This document shows, piece by piece, positions 1 through 7,975 of a stretch of 37,772 nucleotides of DNA. Made by a program: the position numbers and the translations under genes. This DNA is from Candidatus Cloacimonadota bacterium. GTDB taxonomy: Bacteria; Cloacimonadota; Cloacimonadia; Cloacimonadales; WRIO01. The notes beneath the pieces were generated by a model. The model did no database searches, was not told the origin of the DNA, and saw only the letters and a program-made list of their open reading frames with translations. The stretch covers positions 1 to 37,772 of the forward strand of contig WRLO01000029.1 in the NCBI GenBank assembly GCA_009777575.1, written 5' to 3'. Numbering within the stretch: the first letter of the stretch is position 1; every line of letters begins with the position of its first letter.

Positions 1-621
1 ATTGATTTAGGTCTTGTTAAAAAAGTCAATGGTAGTTTAGAAATAGCAAATAAGATTTATAAAGAAGTAATCCCAAGGACTTTGACAGAAGACACCCAGT
101 TATCAGTTCCTCAAAAATACAGTCCAGTTTGGATAAAAGATGATGATACCATTGACACTTATGAACTACTTAGGCAGTATAAAGAGTTTTGGAATGAGAA
201 TACAAGCATCTGGGCTAGTAGCATAGTCGGCTACCAAGAGGCAGCACCTCATCTGGTCTTACAGGCATTTTTACAGAGGATGATAAACAGCGGAGGCTAC
301 ATCAATAGAGAATACGCTCTTGGAAGCAGGAGAACAGACCTTTTTATCAAAAGAATGTATACAAAAAACGGTGTGAACTACACAGACAAAATAGTCATCG
401 AAGTCAAAATCATCGGTAAAAAGCAAAAGTATGAGACTGTCAGGGAAACAGCAATCGAGCAGACTGCTAAATATGCTAAATATATAGGGGTAAAAGAAGC
501 TCAAATAATTATCTTTGACAGAGATCAGAGCCAAGACTGGGCGGCAGACGAACCAAATGAGCATGCAGAATATGATGAAGTGAAAATGGTGATTTGGAAG
601 CTGAGGTCGGGAGAAGAATAG
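1..621 (+). CDS. AAA ATPase / PD-(D/E)XK nuclease, C-terminal part only
   Basis: The reading frame is open from base 1, so the gene begins upstream of the window; an ATG at 82 is internal. The first residues (IDLGLV, then IANKIYKEVIPRTL) align with the middle of the complete paralog at 7976-9610, so this is its last 206 or so residues. They hold a PD-(D/E)XK nuclease fold: a Glu in REYALG, the Asp of RRTDLF and the IEVK strand that supplies E-x-K. From GYQEAAP to the stop only about 4 of 130 residues differ from the paralog, while synonymous changes are common. The ATPase domain is not in view. Family members are widespread in environmental bacteria and have no settled role; a nuclease with an ATPase motor is an inference from the domains. 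The stop codon lies inside the first unit of a heptamer repeat. Confidence 0.88.
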   Translation: MDLGLVKKVNGSLEIANKIYKEVIPRTLTEDTQLSVPQKYSPVWIKDDDTIDTYELLRQYKEFWNENTSIWASSIVGYQEAAPHLVLQAFLQRMINSGGYINREYALGSRRTDLFIKRMYTKNGVNYTDKIVIEVKIIGKKQKYETVRETAIEQTAKYAKYIGVKEAQIIIFDRDQSQDWAADEPNEHAEYDEVKMVIWKLRSGEE

Positions 622-698
622 AAAATGGAAAATGGAGAATGGAAAATGGAGAATGGACAATAGAGAATGGACAATAGAGAATGGACAATGGATAATGA
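615..698. repeat. Tandem heptamer repeat (AxAATGG type)
   Basis: Twelve consecutive 7-base units can be read: AGAATAG, AAAATGG twice, AGAATGG, AAAATGG, AGAATGG, ACAATAG, AGAATGG, ACAATAG, AGAATGG, ACAATGG and ATAATGA. The first unit carries the TAG stop of the upstream gene. The paralogous gene at 9610 ends in TAA and has no repeat, so the array arose or was inserted at this stop codon after the two copies separated. No gene is visible in it. Confidence 0.85.
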
Positions 699-716
699 TA
701 AATATAAATACCATAG

Positions 717-821
717 AAATACATCGAAGATGTTATCTTTTAATAGAAACTTGATTCACCACCATGAAAATACCCTGAAAGGGTTATCTTTGTTCAGAGA
801 CCCACCCTTTCAGGATATTTA
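717..821. repeat. Palindromic intergenic repeat (GTTATC-TTTAATAGAAA family)
   Basis: Two hairpin units lie side by side. The first, at 717-750, is AAATAC, a short stem ATC-GA-AGAT, then GTTATCTTTTAATAGAAAC. The second starts AAATACC-CTGAAAG-GGTTATC at 768 and is closed by an inverted copy, CCTGAAAGGGT (774-784) against ACCCTTTCAGG (804-814), extended by AAATA/TATTT. The same flanks and the CTGAAAG core recur in the element at 29095-29278. It fills most of the 299-base gap before the kinase gene. Confidence 0.8.
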
Positions 822-858
822 TAAGAAATGATAAAAAAATATAATGTCAACATTCTTG

Positions 859-890
859 TTGACAAAATACATCGAATTATAAATTTCGAT
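859..890 (+). promoter_or_regulatory. Possible promoter of the kinase gene
   Basis: TTGACA stands at 859-864, followed by a T-rich TAAATTTCG at about 880-888, roughly 35 bases before the start codon. The layout recalls the Bacteroidetes pattern (upstream TTG, then TAnnTTTG) more than a classical -10 box. It rests on inspection only. Confidence 0.3.
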
Positions 891-920
891 TTACATAGAT
901 AAAAAGAACATGGAGAAAAC

Positions 921-2903
921 ATGGAACGAAAAGAAATAGATGAGCTGATAAAGACTCACGACACGACAGAAGACATGATAGAAAAGGCTTTTTTAAGCTA
1001 CAATCTTGCAAATAAAATATATATGCATCAAATCATAGATATAGAGAGCAATTATTCTCAACAAGCCTTTGAAATAACAGCACAAATAGATATTCAGCAG
1101 TTAATCTCAGAATACGAAATCACGAAGAATATGTCAAAAAAGGCTTATATAGGGTATGTTTTGTGTTATAAGTATACTCAAGCTGGACAATTTGATATAA
1201 GCAGAGATTATGGGAATGATGCTATCGAAATAGCTATATCCGAAGGTGATTATTTATTAACTCTTGATTTGACGACTGCTTTGGGAGTTAGTTTTGCAGA
1301 TCAAGGTCTTTATGATGAAGCCAGAAAATATTTTGAAAAGTCTCTTATATACGCTGAAAAAAGTCCAGTTAAAAGCGATTTGGCGAATGCTTATAGCAAT
1401 CTTGGAAGTATTGAATACATTGCTCATCGTAAATTAAAGGCTTTAGAATATTTTACAAAGGCAGTAACTATATTGGAAGTTCATCATAAAGATGGTCACA
1501 ATGTAATCCAATGTTATTCAAATCTGGCAACAATTTATCTTGAAATCAATAAATATGAAGAAGCTAAAAGGTATTTGAAAAAATCTTTAGAACTCAATAA
1601 AGAAATTCAAAGTCCAGACCCCTATTTAAATTTTGGAAATTTTTATAAGCAAATTGGAAATGCACTATTGGCTCTGGGATATTATAAAAAGTGCCTTAGA
1701 ATTTCATTAGAACCTCCACAAATGTATTTTATCATCGAATGTAATTTTCAGTTAGGCTTACTTAAAAGTCAAAAAGGATTATATAAAGAGGCAATAAAAC
1801 ATCTAGATGAAGCACTCGATTTAGCTAAAATACATGATTTTCAAGAGCATTGTTTTAAAGTATCTCATTCGCTTGGTGATATTTATACCAAATTGAAAAA
1901 CTATGAAATGGCAAGGTCATTTTACGAAAAAGCACTTACAATGCTTGGACTTTTAGATAATGATTCTGTTAAATATGCTTTTTATCAAACTTATCACCAT
2001 TATTTATTTGAAACAAAGCAATATGAAGAGGCTTATAAAGCTCAAATAAAATATTATGAACTTAAAGAAAGGTTAGATTCTGAGGAACAAAAAAGAAATA
2101 GGGAGTATCTCGCAGAGAGTTTTGATTCAGAGCAAAAAACAAGAGAAGTAGAATTTATCAATCAAAAAAACAAAGAGTTACTCGTCTATCAAAATGAGAT
2201 TCTACGACAAAAAGAAGAATTATTAAAGCTCAATGAAGAAAAGGATGCTATCCTGCTCACAATCTCGCATGATTTAAAGAATAGTTTAGGTTCTATCAAT
2301 TTTGCACTCGACACCCTCTCTGTTAAAGAAAAAGAGATTTTTGAGCATAAATATCTAAAGATAATAGATAAAAATACACAGCAATCTTTGGCACTTGTAA
2401 AAGAAATACTTTACTCAAACAAAATCGACCAAGAAGAAAGCCAGCTAACTCTTTATGACATAAACAAAAATATTTTGACTCTATTTGACAATTTGAATTT
2501 GATAGCTCAGAAAAAAGAGATTGAATTATCTCTTGATTTGGCTGAAGAGCCTCTACAATGTATGATTGAGCTTGAGAAGTTTGACAGGATAATTGATAAT
2601 ATCTGTATGAATGCTATCAAATTTACAAATTCTGGTGGAACGATAGAGATAAAAACCCAAAAAATAAGCGATGTAGTTCAAATCCATATAAAAGACTCTG
2701 GTATAGGTATGGATGAGACTATGATAAAAAATCTATTTGAGAAGTTTTCCAAAGCAGGTAGAAAAGGGACTTCTGGTGAAGAATCAACGGGGCTGGGGCT
2801 TTATATCGTCAAAACCCTTGTAGAAAAAATCGGTGGTAGTGTGGAGGTCTTTTCAGAGGTCGATAAAGGGACGGAGTTTGTGATAAAACTGCCTTTGAAT
2901 TAA
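921..2903 (+). CDS. TPR-containing sensor histidine kinase
   Basis: 660 residues. Residues ~60-390 are tetratricopeptide repeats (for example ANAYSNLGSIEYIAHRKL and CYSNLATIYLEINKYEEA), then a charged coiled coil runs to ~445. The kinase core has the H-box ISHDLKNS with His450 as phospho-acceptor, the N-box DNICMNAIKFTN (~558), G1 DSGIGMD (~592), the F-box LFEKFSK and G2 STGLGLYIVK (~627). No signal peptide or membrane span is visible, so it is probably cytosolic and senses through the TPRs, perhaps via a protein or peptide ligand. The start at 921 has GGAGAA about six bases upstream. No response regulator lies next to it, so it is an orphan kinase here and its target is unknown. Confidence 0.93.
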   Translation: MERKEIDELIKTHDTTEDMIEKAFLSYNLANKIYMHQIIDIESNYSQQAFEITAQIDIQQLISEYEITKNMSKKAYIGYVLCYKYTQAGQFDISRDYGNDAIEIAISEGDYLLTLDLTTALGVSFADQGLYDEARKYFEKSLIYAEKSPVKSDLANAYSNLGSIEYIAHRKLKALEYFTKAVTILEVHHKDGHNVIQCYSNLATIYLEINKYEEAKRYLKKSLELNKEIQSPDPYLNFGNFYKQIGNALLALGYYKKCLRISLEPPQMYFIIECNFQLGLLKSQKGLYKEAIKHLDEALDLAKIHDFQEHCFKVSHSLGDIYTKLKNYEMARSFYEKALTMLGLLDNDSVKYAFYQTYHHYLFETKQYEEAYKAQIKYYELKERLDSEEQKRNREYLAESFDSEQKTREVEFINQKNKELLVYQNEILRQKEELLKLNEEKDAILLTISHDLKNSLGSINFALDTLSVKEKEIFEHKYLKIIDKNTQQSLALVKEILYSNKIDQEESQLTLYDINKNILTLFDNLNLIAQKKEIELSLDLAEEPLQCMIELEKFDRIIDNICMNAIKFTNSGGTIEIKTQKISDVVQIHIKDSGIGMDETMIKNLFEKFSKAGRKGTSGEESTGLGLYIVKTLVEKIGGSVEVFSEVDKGTEFVIKLPLN

Positions 2904-3030
2904 GAATTGTCAATAAGGTATTTTTTACAATATAGAATGGATTTATCCAGAATACCTTTATATTATCTCGAAGAGATAATCTTTTAATCATCTTATGACG
3001 ATTTTCCCGACACCACCAGGCATGAAAACC
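2904..3030. repeat. Hairpin repeat in the kinase-cassette gap
   Basis: A perfect hairpin TTATCTC-GAA-GAGATAA stands at 2963-2979, preceded by AATACC (2951) and followed by TCTTTTAAT. This is the same flank-stem-flank arrangement as the units at 717-750 and 29095-29278. The rest of the 127 bases shows nothing I can identify; a short opposite-strand ORF here overlaps the kinase and looks like chance. Confidence 0.55.
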
Positions 3031-3192
3031 GTAGGGGCAACCCCATATATTGTCAACTTTTCGTGATGCTGTCTGTAGTGGCGGAGCTTGCCTCCGTCCA
3101 AATATAGTATATAATGATAAATTGGACAGAAGCAAGCTCCGTCACTACAATCACAAACTACCGAAAGTTGACACATCTGAGGTTACCCCTAC
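3031..3192. repeat. 162-base imperfect inverted repeat (MITE-like)
   Basis: GTAGGGGCAACC at 3031 is matched by GGTTACCCCTAC ending at 3192. Moving inward, TGTCAACTTTTCG pairs with CGAAAGTTGACA, and GTAGTGGCGGAGCTTGC pairs with GCAAGCTCCGTCACTAC. The loop of about 20 bases is AT-rich. The arms are locally more GC-rich than the surroundings. Small ORFs on both strands lie inside it but carry no ribosome site or family signature. A non-autonomous mobile or repetitive element is likely; no target-site duplication is obvious. Confidence 0.75.
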
Positions 3193-3304
3193 GATATTGA
3201 AATCAATTATGAGAAATTACCCTGAAATGGTTATCGCTATATAAAGATATTTTATAATATTTAAGTATAAGACACATTCTTTCAGAGTGTGAATGGAGGT
3301 AAAA

Positions 3305-6300
3305 TTGAATAATAATTCAAAAGCTATTATAATTTTTTGCAGTCACCTTTGTTTAGGGAATAAAATGCAGCCCTATACAGCCAAAGAGTGGACAGATATT
3401 GCAGACAAGCTACTAGAGAAAAGAATTCAGCCTTATCAACTTTTATCATTTACAGATACTGACTTTCGAGATATATTAAATTTTTCTCAAAATGACATAT
3501 TCAGAATAAAAAATCTTATTAACAGAAGTAGCAGCATAAGTTTTGAAATAAATAAATACGCTAATATGGGAATAAATATCGTAACAAGAGCCGATGAACA
3601 TTATCCTAAAGCAATAAAAATGAGTTTGGGAAAAAAGAGTCCACCTTTGTTTTATTATGCGGGTAATATTGCTCTTTTAGATAGGAAAAGTGTAGGCTTG
3701 ATAGGAAATAGAGTTTTACAAAATACAGAGCAAATAAAGTTAAATAATGTCCTGTCCAAAATAAATGACTATGGTCTCGTATCTATCACTCGACACTTTA
3801 CAGAATACCCTCAGCTACCTCAAATTTTGATAACTACAGGTTCATTGATAGAAATGATAAAGCATAGAGAAATAATTTATGCTATCAGAAATAATCAGCT
3901 TTTGATCTTTTCAATGGGCTTGTCAACATCTACTTTTTATCCGCAACAAATTGGAATAAATTGGCTGATAGATTTGCTTTATAGTCAATCTGAAGCTGTC
4001 ATTGTCATAAACTCTGATTTTTTAAATGACTATCAAAAAAATAGACTCATAGTAAATACTGTAGCAAAACCTACATTTTGCTTGGATAATGATTTAATAA
4101 AATATGGAGCAAAGGATATAGGGGAGTTTGATGAGGAGTTACAAGTTACAAGTTACAAGTTACAAGTAAATAATCCACAACAGATAAATAAATCAGATAT
4201 TAGCACTACAGAAAGCCAATCGGAGATTGGCACTACGGAAAGCCAATCGGAGATTGGAAATATGAATGCAGGCAATACACCCACCATCGAAAATAAGGAA
4301 ATATATGCAAAAGCCTCCTCTATCCTCACTCAAATATACGGTGCAGATGCTACTTTCCGCGAGGGTCAATACGAAGCTATAGAAACCACTATGTTAAACA
4401 AAAGGACTCTTGTAGTTCAAAAGACTGGCTGGGGTAAAAGCCTTGTCTATTTTATTTGCACGAGGCTATTTCGCGATGCTGGTCATGGTGTATCAGTGAT
4501 AGTGAGTCCACTACTTGTTTTGATGGAAAACCAGATAGAAGCTGCCAGAAAAATGGGTTTGAAATGTGATGTTCTAAATAGCACTGTCAGAGACAGAAAA
4601 GAAGATATTTTACAATCATTGAAAACAGACTCTCTTGATTTACTATTAGTAACCCCAGAGTCTTTATTGAGTGATACTTTTCAAGAAAACCTGAATAAAA
4701 TACGCATAGGTTTCTTTGTGATTGACGAAGCTCATTGCATTTCAGACTGGGGACACGATTTTCGTCTGGAATATACTCAGCTCAACAGAGTAATAAAAAA
4801 ATTACCACAAACTGTGCCACTACTAGGAACTACAGCCACAGCAAACAATAGGGTGGTAGATGATTTACGAGTGCAACTCGGAGACAATGTTTATGTATCA
4901 AGAGGTCCTTTGGGTAGAGATTCGCTTTCGATACAGGTTTTAAACATACCTAGTAATGCAGAAAGATACGCATGGATACTTCAAAATCTTAATAAACTAT
5001 CAGGTAGTGGCATTATTTATTGCCTGACTCGTAGGGATTGTGATTATTTAGCTGATTTTCTACAACAAAACGGAGCAAATGTGCGACCTTACTACTCGAG
5101 AGAACAAGCTGATGATAATCTAAACCGCGAGGCAGAACAATTGTTTAAAGAAAACAAAATAAAAGCTATCGTGGCTACAGTAAAGCTCGGAATGGGCTAT
5201 GATAAAGGTGATGTGGCTTTTATTATCCACTTTCAACAACCCTCAAATATAGTCTCATATTACCAGCAAATAGGTCGTGCAGGAAGAAATATACCGAGAG
5301 CATACACTTTTTTACTTTGTGGGTATGAGGATAAAAAGATACAAGACTATTTTATCGACACTGCCTTTCCCAAACGCGAGGAGGCTGAAAGAGTGATTGA
5401 GTGCATTGCCAAAGATACAAAAAATGGGTTCACTCTATCTGAAATTGCTGCTCAAATCAATTCCCGCAGGTCAAGGATAGAAAAAGCCTTAATGTTTCTA
5501 TTAAATGAGGGTTATGTTTATAAAGAGACAAAAAAATATTTTCTCTCTCTAAAAAAGTTTGAATACAATCAAAATTATTATGATGCTATCACAGCTATCA
5601 GAAGGCAAGAACAAGAAAAGATGGACGAGATGAGCCAAACAAAAGAGTGCTATAGCAAATTCATTGTAAACTGTCTTGATGATTTTACTGCCACTTCTTG
5701 TGGTAAATGTAAAAATTGTCTCGGATATGAAGAGTTTGCTTCAGTGATAGCTCCAGAGTACCTTGATAAAGCTCAAAATTACTTTGAAAAATTGATTATA
5801 CCGATAGAACCGCGTAAACAATGGGCTACGACATCACTAACAAAACAGACAAGAATAAATCCTCAAAATGAGATAGGTTTTTGTCTTACCAAATATGGTG
5901 ACCCTGGTTATGGAACTCTGGTCAAAAATGATAAATACTCAAAGGCAACCCGTTTTTGTGATGAACTTCTAGGTAAAAGCGTCAGTGAATTAAAAGACTT
6001 TGTAGAAAAAAACAGAATCGATTCTATAACCTTTGTTCCATCTTTACGAAGTGGCATAGTAGAAGATTTTGCAAAAAGGTTAGCAAATAGACTTAATCTG
6101 AAATTGTTAGTTTTACTACAGAAAACACCAGCAGACTTTCAAAAATCAATGCAAAATAGTTCTTATCAATGTGAGAATGCCTTGAAATCCTTTAATGTGA
6201 TTAAAAATAATGCCTTAATAATGCCTGAAAACATTCTACTCATTGACGATATAATCGATTCCGGCTGGACTTTGACCGTCTGTGGTTTTAAACTCATGGA

Positions 6301-6361
6301 AGTTGGTTGCGAAAAGGTATTTCCTTTTGCTCTTGCCAATAGCGCTTCTGGTGATTCGTAA
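3305..6361 (+). CDS. DprA-like / RecQ helicase / phosphoribosyltransferase fusion
   Basis: About 1018 residues from a TTG start at 3305. That start has GGAGG five bases upstream and aligns the N-terminus (NNNSKAIIIFCSHLC) exactly with the paralog at 6876 (MNKNSKTIIVFCSHLC); the ATG at 3293 lies before the ribosome site. Residues 1-285 are DprA/SMF-like but have lost the ligand motifs. A repeat-filled linker (~280-320) follows. The RecQ-type helicase has Walker A TGWGKS (374-379), DEAH (474-477), motif VI YYQQIGRAGRN and a zinc cluster C...C-x8-10-C-x2-C-x2-C near 782-808. The last ~170 residues hold a phosphoribosyltransferase PRPP loop, LLIDDIIDSGWTL, intact. RecQ proteins unwind DNA 3'-5' and DprA binds ssDNA; joining both to a PRTase points to DNA processing in conflict or repair, which is inference. 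Confidence 0.9.
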   Translation: MNNNSKAIIIFCSHLCLGNKMQPYTAKEWTDIADKLLEKRIQPYQLLSFTDTDFRDILNFSQNDIFRIKNLINRSSSISFEINKYANMGINIVTRADEHYPKAIKMSLGKKSPPLFYYAGNIALLDRKSVGLIGNRVLQNTEQIKLNNVLSKINDYGLVSITRHFTEYPQLPQILITTGSLIEMIKHREIIYAIRNNQLLIFSMGLSTSTFYPQQIGINWLIDLLYSQSEAVIVINSDFLNDYQKNRLIVNTVAKPTFCLDNDLIKYGAKDIGEFDEELQVTSYKLQVNNPQQINKSDISTTESQSEIGTTESQSEIGNMNAGNTPTIENKEIYAKASSILTQIYGADATFREGQYEAIETTMLNKRTLVVQKTGWGKSLVYFICTRLFRDAGHGVSVIVSPLLVLMENQIEAARKMGLKCDVLNSTVRDRKEDILQSLKTDSLDLLLVTPESLLSDTFQENLNKIRIGFFVIDEAHCISDWGHDFRLEYTQLNRVIKKLPQTVPLLGTTATANNRVVDDLRVQLGDNVYVSRGPLGRDSLSIQVLNIPSNAERYAWILQNLNKLSGSGIIYCLTRRDCDYLADFLQQNGANVRPYYSREQADDNLNREAEQLFKENKIKAIVATVKLGMGYDKGDVAFIIHFQQPSNIVSYYQQIGRAGRNIPRAYTFLLCGYEDKKIQDYFIDTAFPKREEAERVIECIAKDTKNGFTLSEIAAQINSRRSRIEKALMFLLNEGYVYKETKKYFLSLKKFEYNQNYYDAITAIRRQEQEKMDEMSQTKECYSKFIVNCLDDFTATSCGKCKNCLGYEEFASVIAPEYLDKAQNYFEKLIIPIEPRKQWATTSLTKQTRINPQNEIGFCLTKYGDPGYGTLVKNDKYSKATRFCDELLGKSVSELKDFVEKNRIDSITFVPSLRSGIVEDFAKRLANRLNLKLLVLLQKTPADFQKSMQNSSYQCENALKSFNVIKNNALIMPENILLIDDIIDSGWTLTVCGFKLMEVGCEKVFPFALANSASGDS
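4139..4257 (+). repeat. In-frame repeats inside the helicase-fusion linker
   Basis: Two kinds of repeat lie in the coding linker. TTACAAG is repeated four times at 4139-4166 and is read as LQVTSYKLQV. A 27-base unit beginning CACTAC(A/G)GAAAG is then repeated twice (4204-4230 and 4231-4257), each giving TTESQSEIG; each unit contains the hairpin CCAATC-GGA-GATTGG. Both are out of character with the rest of the protein and look like intergenic repeat types that entered a tolerant linker without breaking the frame. Confidence 0.85.
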
Positions 6362-6471
6362 ACAGATAAATTTAAACAGGTTACTAATGTTAAGGTAGTT
6401 AATTTAATAAAATGGTAAAATTAATAATGCCAATAATGAGTGGAAGCAAAAAAAAATAAATGGAGGACATA

Positions 6472-6879
6472 ATGTCAACGAGATGTAATATAGTATGTTT
6501 AGATATGACTGAGGAAAATAAACCATTTGAATCCTTAGTTAAAAACACCGCTATGATAACCTATAAAGAGGTCATGCGGATAGAAGAAATAGCAATATTT
6601 TACATACACTGTGATGGCTATCCTGAAGGTGTTGGTAGAAGATTATTGGATTTATTTTGTCAAGATGAAGTAAAAAAAGCTTCACAAGCATTAAGGGCAT
6701 ATAATATATCCAAAAAACTGTATGCGAGTTCAGAACGATACTTGCAAGAAGATATTGAATACCTTTATATTGTTGCGCAAACTAAAATCTATTTTTATTC
6801 TTCAAAGCACAATTTTAAAACTGACTTAAAATATGAACTTATTGGCACTTTCGAAATAAGTGAACTAGGAAACAAATGA
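6472..6879 (+). CDS. Small 'STRCNI...DGYPEGVG' family protein, function unknown
   Basis: 135 residues from ATG 6472, chosen because GGAGG at 6462-6466 is correctly spaced for it and because relatives begin M-(S/G)-TRCNI; an ATG at 6460 lies upstream of the ribosome site. The signature MSTRCNI and FYIHCDGYPEGVG are recognisable from a family of uncharacterised proteins often found in phages and mobile regions. No catalytic motif is evident. The gene lies 110 bases after the helicase fusion and its TGA overlaps the ATG of the next gene (ATGA), so it is translationally coupled to the DprA-like protein. A role as accessory factor of that cassette is a guess from position. Confidence 0.8.
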   Translation: MSTRCNIVCLDMTEENKPFESLVKNTAMITYKEVMRIEEIAIFYIHCDGYPEGVGRRLLDLFCQDEVKKASQALRAYNISKKLYASSERYLQEDIEYLYIVAQTKIYFYSSKHNFKTDLKYELIGTFEISELGNK

Positions 6880-7877
6880 ACAAAAATTCAAAAACGATAA
6901 TCGTCTTTTGTAGTCATCTTTGTTTAAATGACGAGATGAAACCTTATGAAACAAAAGAATGGATTGTGCTTGCTGAAAATCTGCTTGAAAATAAAATACA
7001 GCCTTCTGATTTTATAACCTTTGCTGATGAAGATTTTTACAATTTTTTTAAATCAACAAATATATTTAAAGAGCAGGCTCAAATAGATAGCGAAATAGAA
7101 AGAATAAAAAAACTAATAGAGAGAACAGCTAGAATAGACTATGAAATAGAAAAATATGAAAAAATGGGAATAAAAATCATGACCAGAGCTGATGATATTT
7201 ATCCAAAAATTTTGAAAACAAAGCTCGGTAAGAACTGCCCACCATTGTTTTATTACGCTGGTAATCCAATTATCCTAAAACAAAAATTTATCGGTTTTGT
7301 AGGCTCGAGGAATATTGATATCATAGATGAAGAATTTACACGAGATACCGTTTTCAAAATAAATAAAAAAGGCTACGGAATAGTCTCGGGTGGTGCAAAA
7401 GGTGTCGATACCATTTCAACCACTACTTCATTAAAAAGCAACATCCCCGCAGTAGAATATATTTCTGATTCAATGAAAAGGAAATTAAAGAATAGTGAGG
7501 TTCAAAACTATATAAATAAAAATTTACTGCTCATCATGTCTGTTGTAAACCCTGACGCTGGTTTTGATACAGGTATGGCTATGGCAAGAAATAGACTTAT
7601 TTATGCTCAAGCTGCGGCTAGTATCATAATCAGAGCAGACCTAAAAAAAGGGGGAACATGGAGCGGAGCTTCTGAAAATCTAAAAAAACGCTATAGTCCT
7701 TCTTTTTGCTGGAATCATATTGAATATGAGGGAAACCAAGAATTGATAAAAATGGGGGCTTATCCGATAGATGAGACTTGGGATGGCGACATTTCCATCC
7801 ATAATATGTCCGAGAAAAACAACATTTTAGATGGTTATAAACCAAAACAAATAAGTATATTTGATGAAATAAAATAA
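6876..7877 (+). CDS. DprA-like (SMF / SLOG fold) DNA-processing protein
   Basis: 333 residues. A helical N-terminal region (FCSHLCLNDEMKPYETKEW) precedes a Rossmann-like DprA domain with GSRNID (~146), VSGGAKGVDTIS (~170) and GMAMARNRLIYAQA (~230), then KGGTWSGA. These match the DprA consensus (GSR, SGGAxGID, RNRxI) and should form a working ligand or ssDNA pocket. DprA normally loads RecA on incoming ssDNA in transformation; SLOG-fold relatives also bind nucleotide ligands in conflict systems. No competence genes are in the window. It starts inside the stop of the preceding gene, with AGGAA just upstream. It is paralogous to the N-terminal third of the helicase fusion but keeps the motifs lost there. 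Whether it is the housekeeping DprA or a cassette-specific one cannot be told; the context favours the latter. Confidence 0.87.
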   Translation: MNKNSKTIIVFCSHLCLNDEMKPYETKEWIVLAENLLENKIQPSDFITFADEDFYNFFKSTNIFKEQAQIDSEIERIKKLIERTARIDYEIEKYEKMGIKIMTRADDIYPKILKTKLGKNCPPLFYYAGNPIILKQKFIGFVGSRNIDIIDEEFTRDTVFKINKKGYGIVSGGAKGVDTISTTTSLKSNIPAVEYISDSMKRKLKNSEVQNYINKNLLLIMSVVNPDAGFDTGMAMARNRLIYAQAAASIIIRADLKKGGTWSGASENLKKRYSPSFCWNHIEYEGNQELIKMGAYPIDETWDGDISIHNMSEKNNILDGYKPKQISIFDEIK

Positions 7878-7975
7878 TATTTTATCTGAAAAACGGAAAA
7901 AATCATGATATTGTTGACAAATTAACTATTATTTTTTTTAGGGAATTGTAATAAATAAAAAAAAAGGGGTAATTT

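Noticed and set aside
82..621. A stand-alone 179-residue gene starting at ATG 82
   Set aside because: The frame is open to base 1 and the earlier residues match the inside of the full paralog, so it is a window-cut gene.
615..698. CRISPR array
   Set aside because: Units are 7 bases with no spacers.
271..724. Opposite-strand ORFs rich in Phe/Ser/Ile
   Set aside because: They are the reverse reading of the nuclease gene and of the heptamer array; no ribosome site.
2988..3244. Short ORFs on both strands around 3050-3244
   Set aside because: They lie inside the inverted repeat, mirror each other and lack start signals.
3293..3304. ATG start for the helicase fusion
   Set aside because: It precedes the ribosome site; TTG 3305 aligns with the paralog's first residue.
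6876..7877. Housekeeping competence DprA
   Set aside because: Possible, but no com gene is near and the gene is coupled to the cassette; left as DprA-like without a symbol.
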